Source: Paractinoplanes lichenicola (lineage in GTDB: Bacteria; Actinomycetota; Actinomycetes; Mycobacteriales; Micromonosporaceae). Taken from it: DNA of 64,000 nt. Where the stretch lies: the NCBI RefSeq assembly GCF_016785085.1, contig NZ_JAENHO010000003.1, forward strand, positions 496,001 through 560,000, written 5' to 3'. A model generated the notes under the pieces. That model saw nothing but the letters and a program-made list of their open reading frames with translations. It was not told where the DNA came from and searched no databases. Of the stretch, positions 9,343 through 17,943 are shown one piece after another. Within the stretch, counting starts at the first letter, position 1, and the number at the start of each line of letters is the position of its first letter. The translations under genes and the position numbers were made by a program.

Positions 9343-10532
9343 GACGGTTCGCCGGGCGGGACGGGATCGACGGCGTACGACGCGGTCGGTCTCGCCCTGC
9401 TCGGCTGCGTGGCCGGTCTTGGGATTTCGACCGGTGGCCCGGCGGCCGCGCTTTTCCGGCGCTTCGACGAGCAGGAGCTGCGCTGTTCGCTGCCCTGCTT
9501 GTCGTGCTGCTGACCGGGGTGCCCGCGCGGGCCGACTCGTGGCGGGATCGGCAGTGGTATTTCGGGCCCATGCGTCTCGAGGAGGCCCAGCAACTGGGCA
9601 AGGGCGGCGCCGGGGTGACCGTGGCCGTGATCGACACCGGCGTGGACACCCGGCATCGGGACCTGCGGGGCGCGACCGTGCCCGGCTGGATCGTGACGCG
9701 GGACGAGCCTTCCGACAATGTGGACACCGGACCGCACGGCACCGGCATCGCGACCCTGATCGCCGGCCGCGGCCACGGGGAGGGCAGCGGCCTGCTCGGC
9801 GTGGCCCCGCGCAGCAAGGTCATGCCGATCCGGCCCGTCAACGACGACCTGCTCGTCGCCAACGGCATCAAGTGGGCCGCCGACCACGGCGCCAAGGTCG
9901 TCAACATGTCGTTCGACCTGGAATCCGACCAGGTGCTCGAGGACGCGATCGCCGAGGCGTTCGCCAACGACGTCGTGCTGGTCGGCTCGGCCGGCAACGG
10001 CGGGGGCGGCGTGGTCGATCCGGCCGCCTTCCCGAACGTCATCGCCGTCGGGTCGGTCGGCCGCGACAACCGGATCGCGTCGTTCTCCAACCACGGGCCG
10101 GAGGTCGACCTGGTCACGTACGGGGTCTCGATCCCGGTGGCCCGCCCCGGCAACAAATACGACGTCAGTAACGGCACGAGTCTCTCGTCGGCCCTGGTCG
10201 CGGGTGGGGTCGCGCTGATCCGCGCGCGCTATCCCGACATGCGCGCCGAGGAGGTCGTGAACCGGCTCATGTCGACGGCCGTGGACCGTGGCCCCAAGGG
10301 CCGCGACGACCGCTACGGCGAGGGGCAGCTCGACCTGGTCGCGGCCCTGACCGCCCCACGGGCCGAGCCGTCCACCCCGCCGGCCTCGCGGAAGCCCGCC
10401 CAGAACGCGGCCACGACGACGTCCACGAACGACAGTGGCCTGCCACCGTTTCTGATCGTGGCCGTCGGCGTGCTGGTGCTGGTCGTCGGGGTGGCGGTTC
10501 TCATGCTCCTTCGGGCACGCCGACGTTCCTGA
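9339..10532 (+). CDS. mycP: Mycosin: type VII secretion-associated subtilisin-like serine protease
   Basis: 397 residues. A basic 45-residue N-terminus precedes a hydrophobic signal segment at about 46-62 ending VPARA. The S8 domain shows the triad Asp99 (VAVIDTG), His133 (PHGTG) and Ser281 (GTSLSSALVAG). A Pro-rich linker leads to a C-terminal transmembrane helix (about 372-391) and an RARRRS cytoplasmic tail, the mycosin layout. Mycosins anchor at ESX systems and process substrates or stabilise the pore. GTG start overlapping the previous stop (GTGA). No EccB, EccC, EccD or EccE gene is in the window, so this is a satellite locus or serves a system elsewhere. Confidence 0.9.
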   Translation: MRRFAGRDGIDGVRRGRSRPARLRGRSWDFDRWPGGRAFPALRRAGAALFAALLVVLLTGVPARADSWRDRQWYFGPMRLEEAQQLGKGGAGVTVAVIDTGVDTRHRDLRGATVPGWIVTRDEPSDNVDTGPHGTGIATLIAGRGHGEGSGLLGVAPRSKVMPIRPVNDDLLVANGIKWAADHGAKVVNMSFDLESDQVLEDAIAEAFANDVVLVGSAGNGGGGVVDPAAFPNVIAVGSVGRDNRIASFSNHGPEVDLVTYGVSIPVARPGNKYDVSNGTSLSSALVAGGVALIRARYPDMRAEEVVNRLMSTAVDRGPKGRDDRYGEGQLDLVAALTAPRAEPSTPPASRKPAQNAATTTSTNDSGLPPFLIVAVGVLVLVVGVAVLMLLRARRRS

Positions 10533-10620
10533 CGGGGGCGGGTCGGCCACCCGATACGGGCATTCGCGGGGGCGGATGCCTGCGCTACTCTCGGTATCAC
10601 CGGAGATCGGGGGAGCGCCG

Positions 10621-11076
10621 GTGAACAAGACAATCAACGGTATTGACCGCACAGGCACGGCTTACGCGATGGTCGACCCGGTGGGCCGATGTGTCGACAT
10701 AGGTCTGCGTTCCGGCTGGTGGTCGGCGCTGGGCCCGGCCCGCGTCGCCGCGGGCCTGCTGGAAGCGTTGGAAGCGGCTCGCATACAGGCGGCACTGGCG
10801 CCGCTCATGCAGCGCGGCGAGGGGCACGACACGGCCCGCTCGCGGATTTCCGAGGCGTACAGGCTGATCGACGAATGCCCCGAAAAGCCGGCCCTCCAGG
10901 TGATCATCGGCCCACGCGGCCTGTTCCGGCTGCACGTTCGTGGCGGCCGCATCGACGGCGCCGAGATCGGCCCGGTCACCCCGGCCGACACTGACCGCAT
11001 CGCTGCCGACGCCCGCGACGCACTCACCGAACTGTCCGGGCAGCGCATCGGCACTCGATACGCGCCAGCGGGCTGA
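10621..11076 (+). CDS. YbaB/EbfC-like ESX-associated protein
   Basis: 151 residues. The N-terminal half follows the YbaB/EbfC pattern of a short beta-meander (GTAYAMVDPVGRCVDIGL) and a long helix (GPARVAAGLLEALEAARIQAAL). The C-terminal half has a second strand-rich unit (LQVIIGPRGLFRLHVRGGRID). Such proteins sit beside ESX genes in many actinobacteria, where their role is unclear. GTG start chosen for its GGGGGAG site; an ATG at 10576 is in frame but lies before a TACTCT element at 10591-10596 that may be the -10. Fold assignment is moderate. Confidence 0.6.
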   Translation: MNKTINGIDRTGTAYAMVDPVGRCVDIGLRSGWWSALGPARVAAGLLEALEAARIQAALAPLMQRGEGHDTARSRISEAYRLIDECPEKPALQVIIGPRGLFRLHVRGGRIDGAEIGPVTPADTDRIAADARDALTELSGQRIGTRYAPAG

Positions 11077-11112
11077 ACGCCGCCCACCCGCCGGCCGTCT
11101 CGCGCGCCTCCA

Positions 11113-11550
11113 GTAAGTGAGTACTCACATCGAGGACGGGCCTGTCCGGCGGCGGTAAGTGAGTACTTACTTCCAGGATGTCCCTGCCCGGCGGCGGTAA
11201 GTGAGTACTCACTTTCAGGATGTCCCTGCCCGGCAGCGGTAAGTGAGTACTCACTTTCAGGATGTCCTCGCCCGGCAGCGGTAAGTGAGTACTCACTTTC
11301 AGGACGTCCCTGCCTGGCTGCGGTAAGTGAGGACTCACATCCAGGACGGGTCGGCTCGGCGGCGGTGAGTGAGGACTCACATCCAGGACGGGCCGGCTCG
11401 GCGGCGGTAAGTGACTGCTTACATCCGGGACGGGCCGGTCCGGCGGTGGTGAGTGAGTACTTACTTCCAGGACGTCGCGCCCGGCATGCGGTAAGTGAGT
11501 ACTCACATCCAAGACGTCCTTGTTCGGCCGCGGTAAGTGAGTCCTCACAA
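11113..11550. repeat. Tandem array: ten 42-bp units plus a partial eleventh, built on a 14-bp palindrome
   Basis: Units begin exactly every 42 bp (11113, 11155, 11197, 11239, 11281, 11323, 11365, 11407, 11449, 11491, 11533) with no length variation. Each opens with a form of GTAAGTGAGTACTCAC; units 3, 4 and 5 contain the perfect palindrome AGTGAGTACTCACT and the others keep most of it. A second conserved block, CAGGA(C/T)GTCC or CAGGACGGG, follows. The period equals four helical turns. Open frames run through it because 42 is divisible by 3, but they use TTA leucine in nearly every unit and lack ribosome sites. It is therefore non-coding, perhaps a protein-binding array. It fills the 636-bp gap between the YbaB-like and SIMPL genes; nothing else was seen there. 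Confidence 0.9.
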
Positions 11551-11712
11551 ACGTTGGGGTCGACCGACTGCGGGTCGGCTGGCGGGGGGCGTCTCGAGTT
11601 GGCGGAGGGCGTTCGAGTTGGCGGCAGCGCGGATGACAGGCGGGGCGGCAAGGAGCGCGCGCACGAAGGTCGCGGAGCGCGCGGCGTGGCTTCGGCGGGT
11701 AGCGTCGGGGGC

Positions 11713-12363
11713 ATGGTCGAGCAGCCGGTGATTGTGGTTCGTGGTGAGGCGTTTCGGGAGGTGCCGCCCGAGCAGGCGCTTCTCACTGTCACCCTGTCGG
11801 CGCGTGACCGGGAGCGGGAAGCGGTCGTGAGCCGGCTGTTGGAGCGGTCTCGTGAGCTGCACGAGTTGCTGGCCCAGTCCGGCGAGGCGATCGAGCGCCG
11901 CGAGACCGGCGGCGTGCACGTGTTGCCCGAGCTCAAGCGGGGCAGCGAGCGCGTGGTGGCGTACACGGGAAGCATCGTCACGACGATCACCGTTGTCGAC
12001 TTTGAGCCGCTCGGGCAGCTGTTGTTGCATCTGGCCCGGCTCGAGCATGCGGCGGTGTCCGGGCCCTGGTGGCAGCTGCGGCCGGGCAGCCGGGCGGGGG
12101 CCGAGGTGCGGCGGGAGGCGATCACCGACGCGCTGGCGCGGGCCCGCGAATACGCCGCGGCGGTCGGGGCCGAGGTGGATCGGCTGGTCGAGATCGCCGA
12201 CGAGGGTGCGGGCGGCGGCGGGCAGCCGATGATGCGCATGGCCGCGTTCGATGCGGGGGCGCCGGAGTCGGCCGGTTTCGACGTTGATCCGCAGCCGCAG
12301 TCGGTGCAGGCCTCGGTGATAGTTCGGGTGACCATCACCGATCCCGATCTTGGGGAGCGGTGA
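11713..12363 (+). CDS. SIMPL domain (DUF541) protein
   Basis: 216 residues matching the SIMPL/DUF541 family: an N-terminal VIVVRGEAFREVPPEQALLTVTLSARD strand-rich segment, a central helix, and a C-terminal SVQASVIVRVTITD strand. No signal peptide is evident, unlike many family members that are periplasmic. Function of the family is poorly defined. ATG start with GGGG just before it; the frame is open upstream through the 42-bp repeat array but that part has no coding character. It follows the array by about 160 bp, so the array could regulate it. Confidence 0.75.
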   Translation: MVEQPVIVVRGEAFREVPPEQALLTVTLSARDREREAVVSRLLERSRELHELLAQSGEAIERRETGGVHVLPELKRGSERVVAYTGSIVTTITVVDFEPLGQLLLHLARLEHAAVSGPWWQLRPGSRAGAEVRREAITDALARAREYAAAVGAEVDRLVEIADEGAGGGGQPMMRMAAFDAGAPESAGFDVDPQPQSVQASVIVRVTITDPDLGER

Positions 12364-12425
12364 AGCGGCAGTAAAACCGGCCGTTTCGGGCACGCAACGC
12401 CCCAAGATCGGCAAGACTCGGCTGC

Positions 12426-13754
12426 ATGCCGAGGGGCCGCCGGGACGTGCTGCTGCGGGTGGCGAACGTCAACCCGGCCAGCGTGACCACACACACCGAC
12501 CGGGTGCTCTACTCCGCGATCGGCATCTTCATCCTGCTCTATTTCGGGTACGCCACGGTCGGCGGCGCCGCGTTCATCGATGCCGGCTCGAACTATCAGC
12601 ACCCGTGGTATCGCTGGCTGGTCGGCCCGATGGTGGCCGCGGGCGTCGTCGCCTACGACCGGGCGGTGGTCGGGCGGGTCGCGATCAGCTATGAGCAGCT
12701 CGAGTCGACCGACCCCCGGCACTTCCTCAAAAAACCGACCATCGGCCTGTACGCCGGACGCCTCGGACTGGCCCTGCTGTTCGCTGTGCTGATCACCGAG
12801 CCGTTGATGCTCTCGCGCTACCAGGGCGAGATCGACGCGCGCCTCAACGAGGTGCACAACCAACAGCTGAGCAAGATCGACCGTACGGGCGTGGTGGGCA
12901 CTTATGCGGCCCGGATCGAGGCGCTCAAACGGGAGACGGTGGCGGACGACGCCGTGGTCAGTGGCCTGACCGAGCGCGCCGCCCAGAAACGGCAGGACGC
13001 CCGCAGGCTTTATCAACAGGCGGTCGCCGACTCGGCCGGTGACGGTGTGACCCGCGCGGCCGGCTGCCCGAGCGGCGGCTCCTGCGATCAGCTCGTCAAG
13101 CGGTCGCGTTCGCTCGACGACGAGGCGACCGCGCTCGACGTGCAGGCCGGGCGGCTGCTCGACACCCAGCGCACGGCCCGCGAGGCCCGCGCCGAGGAGC
13201 AGGTCGAGCTGACCGGCCGGATCGCCGAGCAGCGCGAGGCCAACGAGGTCGCGGTCAAGGCCGACGCCGGCTTCGGTGCCCGCACGGCCGCCATGTGGCA
13301 CCTGGTGACCAGCGACTTCTGGGGTGTCGGGGTCTTCTATCTGGGCATCACGCTGCTGCTGGTGGCGCTCGACTGCGCCGCCGTCGGCCTCAAGTTCGCC
13401 TCGCGGGGCAACGGTTACGAGCGCAACGAGGCCCGGACCGCCCGCCGCCGCGAGCACGAGGCCACGCTGATCCACGAGCGCGAGATCCAGGACGCGCGGA
13501 CCTACGGCGAGGCGATGGCCCGGGTGGTGGCCGACGGCATCGAGGCGGCCACGCACGACGTCGAGGTGGCCCGCGACTCGGCCGAGCGGGCCAGCGCGGT
13601 GCTGCGTACGTCGGTGGTCGTGCCGCCCGAGATCCGCCGGCTGACCGCGCACCGCGGCCGCCATCACCGGCCCGTGCACGCCGAGTTCCGCCACGACGAG
13701 GACGCGGGCCGCCATCGGAGCCCGCTGCGCGCGCTGCCGGCGGAGCCCGAGTAG
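12426..13754 (+). CDS. DUF4407 domain membrane protein
   Basis: 442 residues. Hydrophobic segments at about 27-48, 59-80 and 106-126, a long predicted coiled coil (about 135-285, rich in Arg/Glu/Gln/Ala), a further membrane helix at about 296-318 (VFYLGITLLLVALDCAAVGL), and a charged cytoplasmic tail. This is the layout of DUF4407 proteins, whose function is unknown. Two cysteines (GCPSGGSC) in the extracytoplasmic loop may form a disulfide. About 62 nt separate it from the SIMPL gene, so co-transcription is possible. Confidence 0.82.
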   Translation: MPRGRRDVLLRVANVNPASVTTHTDRVLYSAIGIFILLYFGYATVGGAAFIDAGSNYQHPWYRWLVGPMVAAGVVAYDRAVVGRVAISYEQLESTDPRHFLKKPTIGLYAGRLGLALLFAVLITEPLMLSRYQGEIDARLNEVHNQQLSKIDRTGVVGTYAARIEALKRETVADDAVVSGLTERAAQKRQDARRLYQQAVADSAGDGVTRAAGCPSGGSCDQLVKRSRSLDDEATALDVQAGRLLDTQRTAREARAEEQVELTGRIAEQREANEVAVKADAGFGARTAAMWHLVTSDFWGVGVFYLGITLLLVALDCAAVGLKFASRGNGYERNEARTARRREHEATLIHEREIQDARTYGEAMARVVADGIEAATHDVEVARDSAERASAVLRTSVVVPPEIRRLTAHRGRHHRPVHAEFRHDEDAGRHRSPLRALPAEPE

Positions 13755-13771
13755 AGCTATGTAGCCATGTG

Positions 13772-13777
13772 TATAGT
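13772..13777 (+). promoter_or_regulatory. Candidate -10 element (TATAGT) for a leaderless padR operon
   Basis: TATAGT ends 8 nt before the PadR ATG and no ribosome-binding sequence lies between, the spacing expected if transcription starts at the ATG. The surrounding CTATGTAGCC-ATGTGTATAG is weakly symmetrical and could be a PadR operator, but the arms match over only 4-5 bases. Confidence 0.45.
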
Positions 13778-13785
13778 GGCGCGCC

Positions 13786-14310
13786 ATGACGATCGCCACG
13801 GCTTTCCTCGCGTTGCTCGAGGGGCGGCCCCAGCACGGCTACGACCTGAAACGCGCGTACGACGAGCACTTCGGCGGCGACCGCCCGCTGCACTACGGGC
13901 AGGTCTACACCACCCTGGCCAAGCTGCTGCGCAACGGACTGGTCAGCGTCGACGGGGTCGAGGGCGACGCCGGCCCCGACCGTAAGCGCTACACGATCAC
14001 CGAGGCCGGGGTTACCGACGTGCGGCGCTGGCTCGACGAGCCCGAGAAGCCGGATCAATACCTGCAGAGCGCCCTGTACGCCAAGGTGGTCGGCGCCCTG
14101 CTGACCGGCCGGTCCGCCGCCGCGGTGCTCGACGTGCAGCGCGAGGAACACCTGGTCGCCATGCGTGAGCTGACCCGGCGCAAGCAGAGCGGCGACCTGG
14201 CCGACCGGATCATCTGCGACCACGCGCTGTTTCACCTCGACGCCGACCTGCGCTGGCTCGAACACACGGCCACGCTGCTCGACGAGCTGGCCGAGCGGAT
14301 CGGCCGATGA
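13786..14310 (+). CDS. PadR family transcriptional regulator
   Basis: 174 residues: a PadR winged helix (1-90; ALLEGRPQHGYDLKRAYDEHFGG, QVYTTLAKLLRNGLVSVDGVEGDAGPDRKRYTITEAG) and a C-terminal helical dimerisation region of the Vir type. It overlaps the ABC-transporter ATPase gene by 4 nt, so it probably senses a substrate of that transporter and represses the operon including itself. Start is probably leaderless. Confidence 0.92.
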   Translation: MTIATAFLALLEGRPQHGYDLKRAYDEHFGGDRPLHYGQVYTTLAKLLRNGLVSVDGVEGDAGPDRKRYTITEAGVTDVRRWLDEPEKPDQYLQSALYAKVVGALLTGRSAAAVLDVQREEHLVAMRELTRRKQSGDLADRIICDHALFHLDADLRWLEHTATLLDELAERIGR

Positions 14311-14984
14311 ACCCGCTTCTGGACGCCGAGGGGCTGCACAAGGCGTACGGGCCGACGACCGCCCTGGCCGGGGCCGACCTGCGGGTGCACGCGGGCGAGA
14401 TCGTCTCGGTGATGGGCCCGTCCGGGTCGGGCAAGTCCACCCTGCTGCACTGCGCGGCCGGGCTGACCAGGCCGGACGCCGGGCATGTGGGCTACGACGG
14501 CCAGGAGCTGTCGAGCCTGAACGACGTCAAGCGCAGCGCGTTGCGCCGTCGAGAGTTCGGCTTCGTGTTCCAGTTCGGCCAGCTGGTGCCCGAGCTGACC
14601 GCGCTCCAGAACGTGGCGTTGCCGCTGCGCCTGGACGGCGTCTCCCGGCGTACGGCCGAGCGCCGCGCCACCGGCCTGATGGACCGGCTCGGCCTGGCCG
14701 ACAAGGCGCGCTCGCGGCCCGGGGAGCTCTCGGGCGGGCAGCAACAGCGGGTGGCCGTGGCGCGGGCCCTGGTCACCGGCCCGCGGGTGATCTTCGCGGA
14801 CGAGCCGACGGGCGCGCTCGACTCCGTCTCGGGCGAGCAGGTGATGGAGATGCTGACCCGCTCGGCCCGCGAGGCCGGGGCGGCGGTCGTGCTGGTCACC
14901 CACGACGCGCGGGTGGCGGCGTACGCGGATCGCGGAATCGTCGTGCGCGACGGCCGCAGCACAGAGCGGATGGCGGCGCGATGA
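14307..14984 (+). CDS. ABC transporter ATP-binding protein (MacB/LolD type)
   Basis: 225 residues: Walker A GPSGSGKST (about 38-46), Q-loop FVFQFGQLVPELTALQN, signature LSGGQQQR, Walker B RVIFADEPTGALD and H-loop LVTHD. This is the MacB/LolD/FtsE-like class that pairs with FtsX-like permeases, here the next gene. It overlaps both neighbours by 4 nt. Likely exports an antibiotic, peptide or lipoprotein, or transmits a mechanical signal; substrate unknown. Confidence 0.94.
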   Translation: MNPLLDAEGLHKAYGPTTALAGADLRVHAGEIVSVMGPSGSGKSTLLHCAAGLTRPDAGHVGYDGQELSSLNDVKRSALRRREFGFVFQFGQLVPELTALQNVALPLRLDGVSRRTAERRATGLMDRLGLADKARSRPGELSGGQQQRVAVARALVTGPRVIFADEPTGALDSVSGEQVMEMLTRSAREAGAAVVLVTHDARVAAYADRGIVVRDGRSTERMAAR

Positions 14985-17242
14985 GGCGGGTCGTGGCCGA
15001 GTTGGCGCTGGGGATCCGGCTGGCCTTCCCGAGCGGCCGCCACGGCTGGCTGCGCACGGCGATGGCCTCGGCCGGGGTAGCCATCGGGGCGGCGGCGCTG
15101 CTGCTGGGCGCCTCGGTGCCGGTCATGCTGGACGCCCGCCAGGACCGCATGCTGCAGCGCGACGACAGCGTGGGCCTGCACGAGGTGCCGCCCGGGCAGA
15201 CGCTGATCGTGGCGTCCGTCGACTCGCAGTGGGGCAGCAACGCCGTACGGGGAAGGTTGATCTGGCCCGAGTCGCCCGCGGCGCCGCTGCCGCCCGGCGT
15301 GCCCGCCATCCCGGGCGACCAGCAGATGTACGCGTCACCCGCCCTGCAGGCCGCGCTGGCCGGGCCGGACGGCGACACCCTGCGCCGCCAGATGCCGTAC
15401 GAGGTCGTCGGCACGATCGCGCCCGCCGGGCTGTCCGGGCCGCACGAGTTCGCGTACTACGCCGGCTACAAGCGCGCCGAGGCTCTGGTCGGGGTGAACT
15501 CGTGGCGGGTCGACCGGTTCGGCTACTCGCTCGACGACGGCGAACCCCGCCAGGGCACGTACGTCGTGGTCGCAACCATGCTGGCCACGCTGCTGCTGCC
15601 CATCGCGATCTTCATCGGGGCCGCGCTGCGTTTCGGGGCCGACACCCGCGACCGCCGGCTGGCCGCGATCCGGCTGGTCGGCGCGGACAGCCGGGCGGTG
15701 CTGCGGATCGCGCTCGGCGAAAGCCTGGTGCCGGCCGGGCTCGGACTGGCGGCCGGCACGGTGCTCTATCTGCTGGTCCGCAGCCGGTCGGCCGACCTGC
15801 GGCTCTTCGACGTCAGCGTCTTCCCGGCCGACATCAGTCCCGTGCCCGTGCTGGCCCTGCTGGTCGTCGCGATCGTGCTCGCCCTCTCGGCCGGACTGAC
15901 CCTGCTCGGCTTCCGCGGCGTCGCGGTCGAGCCGCTGGGCGTGTTCCGCCGCTCGACCACCTGGAACGGCCGGCTCTGGTGGCGTCTGCTGCCTCTGGCC
16001 GCGAGCCTGTGGCTGCTCCGGCCCGTGCTCACCGGCGCGTCGAATCCCGACGAGGAGCGGGCCGGGATCGGTGTGGTCCTGGCGGTCCTCGCGCTGATCC
16101 CGCTCGTGCCCTATCTCGTGCCGCTGGCCGCTCGGGTGCTGCCCAGCGGGTCGGCGGCGTGGCAGCTCGCGTCGCAGCAGCTGCGTCAGAACCCGGCCGC
16201 CTCGACCCGGGCTGTCACCGGCATCGTCGTCGCCGTCACCGGTGCGATCGCCCTGCACGCGACGTTCGGCGCCGCCAGTGCCCGCCGCGAGGTGCCGGAC
16301 AACCCCGCCGACCCCGCGTACATCCTGCAAGCCCCCGGCCCGCAGACGGATGCGGCCATGCGGGCGCGCACCGCAAGATTCGAGAGCGTCGACGGTATCC
16401 GGGCCGGCACGGTCGCTAAATATGGCCTGTACGGCAGCCCGACCAGCTACGCCAGCGGCCACCTCGTGATCGGCGACTGCGAGTCGCTGCGGCAGGTCGC
16501 GACCTTCGACCGGTGCGCCGCCGGGGACGCCTTCGTCGTCGGCGACCCGGGCCGGTCGATCACCCTGGACGCCGGGAAGCTCGACCCCGCCCCCGGCCGG
16601 AAACTGCCGATTCCGTCGGGCGCCCGCCCGGCCCGGCTGGTCGGCACCGACGCGCAGAACGTCACCTTCGGGCTGCTGCTGACCTCGACCCCCGCGGCCG
16701 TGGCGGGCGTGCGGCCCTGGTTCGTCGAGACGCGGATGTTCGCCTCGGAGGACGCGCCGGCCACGGCGGCCGGTCAGCTGCGCGGGGTGGCGGCCGAGAT
16801 CGACCCGCTGGCCATGTTCACCGCGATCGTTCCCGAATACGACAAGTACGCATCGCTGCGCGTCGCGCTCAACCTCGGGTCGGCCGTGATCCTGCTGATG
16901 ATGGGCGTCGGACTGCTGCTCGACGTGGCATCCCGCCTGCACGACCGGCGAAGGCTCCTCGGCGTGCTGGCCGCGGTCGGCGCCCGCCGCTCCACAGTGA
17001 TCTGGTCGGTGCTGCTCCAGGCGTTCGTACCTCTGCTGGCCGGGCTCGCCCTCGCGATCGGCGCGGGCATCGGCCTCGGGGCCGTGCTCATGCGCCTGTC
17101 ACAGGTGCCCGTTACCTTCGACGCGGCCGCCGTCCTGGCGCCGGTGGCTGTCGGCTCCGCCCTCGTGCTGGCCACCACCGTCGGCGTCCTGCTGCCCGCG
17201 GCCCGCCGCGTCACCAGCACCGAGCAGCTCAGATACGAGTGA
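14981..17242 (+). CDS. FtsX-like ABC transporter permease
   Basis: 753 residues with two FtsX-type permease modules. A first membrane helix at about 27-48 is followed by a 145-residue extracytoplasmic domain. Helix groups lie at about 190-330 and 345-440, then a second large external domain (about 440-620) and three C-terminal helices (about 625-740). It overlaps the ATPase gene by 4 nt, completing a regulator-ATPase-permease operon of a kind common in actinobacteria for drug or bacteriocin resistance. The stop lies 4 bp from the convergent stop of the next gene. Confidence 0.9.
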   Translation: MRRVVAELALGIRLAFPSGRHGWLRTAMASAGVAIGAAALLLGASVPVMLDARQDRMLQRDDSVGLHEVPPGQTLIVASVDSQWGSNAVRGRLIWPESPAAPLPPGVPAIPGDQQMYASPALQAALAGPDGDTLRRQMPYEVVGTIAPAGLSGPHEFAYYAGYKRAEALVGVNSWRVDRFGYSLDDGEPRQGTYVVVATMLATLLLPIAIFIGAALRFGADTRDRRLAAIRLVGADSRAVLRIALGESLVPAGLGLAAGTVLYLLVRSRSADLRLFDVSVFPADISPVPVLALLVVAIVLALSAGLTLLGFRGVAVEPLGVFRRSTTWNGRLWWRLLPLAASLWLLRPVLTGASNPDEERAGIGVVLAVLALIPLVPYLVPLAARVLPSGSAAWQLASQQLRQNPAASTRAVTGIVVAVTGAIALHATFGAASARREVPDNPADPAYILQAPGPQTDAAMRARTARFESVDGIRAGTVAKYGLYGSPTSYASGHLVIGDCESLRQVATFDRCAAGDAFVVGDPGRSITLDAGKLDPAPGRKLPIPSGARPARLVGTDAQNVTFGLLLTSTPAAVAGVRPWFVETRMFASEDAPATAAGQLRGVAAEIDPLAMFTAIVPEYDKYASLRVALNLGSAVILLMMGVGLLLDVASRLHDRRRLLGVLAAVGARRSTVIWSVLLQAFVPLLAGLALAIGAGIGLGAVLMRLSQVPVTFDAAAVLAPVAVGSALVLATTVGVLLPAARRVTSTEQLRYE

Positions 17243-17245
17243 CGA

Positions 17246-17893
17246 TCAAGAGCTTTCCTCCTGTACGCCGGAGACCCGCACCGGCACCGTGAAGATCGCG
17301 CCGTCGCAGGCCTTCTTGGCGCCGGCCGCCATGCTCAGCCCGCCGCGCACGTTGAAGGCGCCGATGGCGTTGCGGCCCACCTCCCACAGCACGTCGAAGC
17401 GGGGCTGGGCCAGCCGGACGGTCGCCGGGTCGCAGCCGGCCCGCTCGTGCTCGGGGTCGGCGGTGACCGGGCCGTTGGCCGACACCGACGTGATCCTGAT
17501 CGGGAAGCCGTTGTCGTTGGTCACCGTGACGACCAGGTCGCCGGTCGTGCCCGGCTGCAACGGCTTGTTCAGGTCGGACCGGGCGCGCAGCGACAGCTCG
17601 ACCGGTGGGCCGTCGGCCGCCGCCACCTCCGAGCCCGTGATCTGCCAGTAGGCCCAGGCCGCGCTGGCGTTCACGACCACCGCGGCGGCTGCGGCGATGC
17701 CGAGGATCAGCCGGGTCCGCCGGTCCAGCCGCCGTTTACGGCCCGGGTCGGCCCGCCGGACCTCCCACGTCGGCTCCTCGTGCTCGGCCGGGTCCAGTTC
17801 GATGTGCATGTCGGGAATCCTGTTGCCGTCGGGGCCGCTTCCGTAGAGGCCGCCGCCCTCCCGGAGTCGAGTGAGCGCCTCGTGCCGCATCAT
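17246..17893 (-). CDS. Membrane-anchored exported beta-rich protein with AWAxW signal-anchor motif
   Basis: 215 residues. A charged cytoplasmic N-terminus of about 60 residues precedes one hydrophobic segment (about 62-80) running straight into NASAAWAYW. The external domain is beta-rich, with NDNGFPIRITSVS and a conserved cysteine pair (AGCDPATV and KACDGAIFTVPV). The same layout, motif and cysteine pair recur in the exported proteins encoded at 19004 and 19570, so these are paralogs. They resemble TasA/camelysin-type matrix proteins in general design only; I recognise no exact family. The start ATG overlaps the stop of a 17-residue upstream ORF; ATG 17809 is an alternative start. Confidence 0.7.
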   Translation of the reverse strand: MMRHEALTRLREGGGLYGSGPDGNRIPDMHIELDPAEHEEPTWEVRRADPGRKRRLDRRTRLILGIAAAAAVVVNASAAWAYWQITGSEVAAADGPPVELSLRARSDLNKPLQPGTTGDLVVTVTNDNGFPIRITSVSANGPVTADPEHERAGCDPATVRLAQPRFDVLWEVGRNAIGAFNVRGGLSMAAGAKKACDGAIFTVPVRVSGVQEESS

Positions 17894-17943
17894 GACCGTG
17901 CCGCCGTCGTATTTCGGGCAGGCCGAGGGATCGGGATGAGCAT
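17890..17943 (-). CDS. Candidate 17-residue leader peptide coupled to the exported-protein gene
   Basis: An ATG preceded by a strong GAGGAGGAAGG ribosome site opens a 17-codon frame (MLIPIPRPARNTTAARS). Its TGA overlaps the ATG of the 215-residue protein (ATGATG). The downstream ATG has no ribosome site of its own, so reinitiation after the leader is a simple explanation. A frameshift joining the two frames into one gene is the main alternative. Confidence 0.45.
   Translation of the reverse strand: MLIPIPRPARNTTAARS

Noticed and set aside
7731..10658. 975-codon minus-strand frame over the PPE-like and mycosin genes
   Set aside because: It is the reverse reading of the Gly/Pro-rich region and catalytic mycosin domain; the plus strand has clear motifs and overlaps typical of real genes.
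11024..11548. Minus-strand 174-codon frame encoding a 14-residue repeat across the 42-bp array
   Set aside because: Nearly every repeat uses the TTA leucine codon, there is no ribosome site, and openness follows from a period divisible by three. Palindromic DNA explains the array better.
13755..13790. Partial symmetry CTATG...TATAG as PadR operator
   Set aside because: Only 4-5 bp match, below what can be claimed; listed only within the promoter note.
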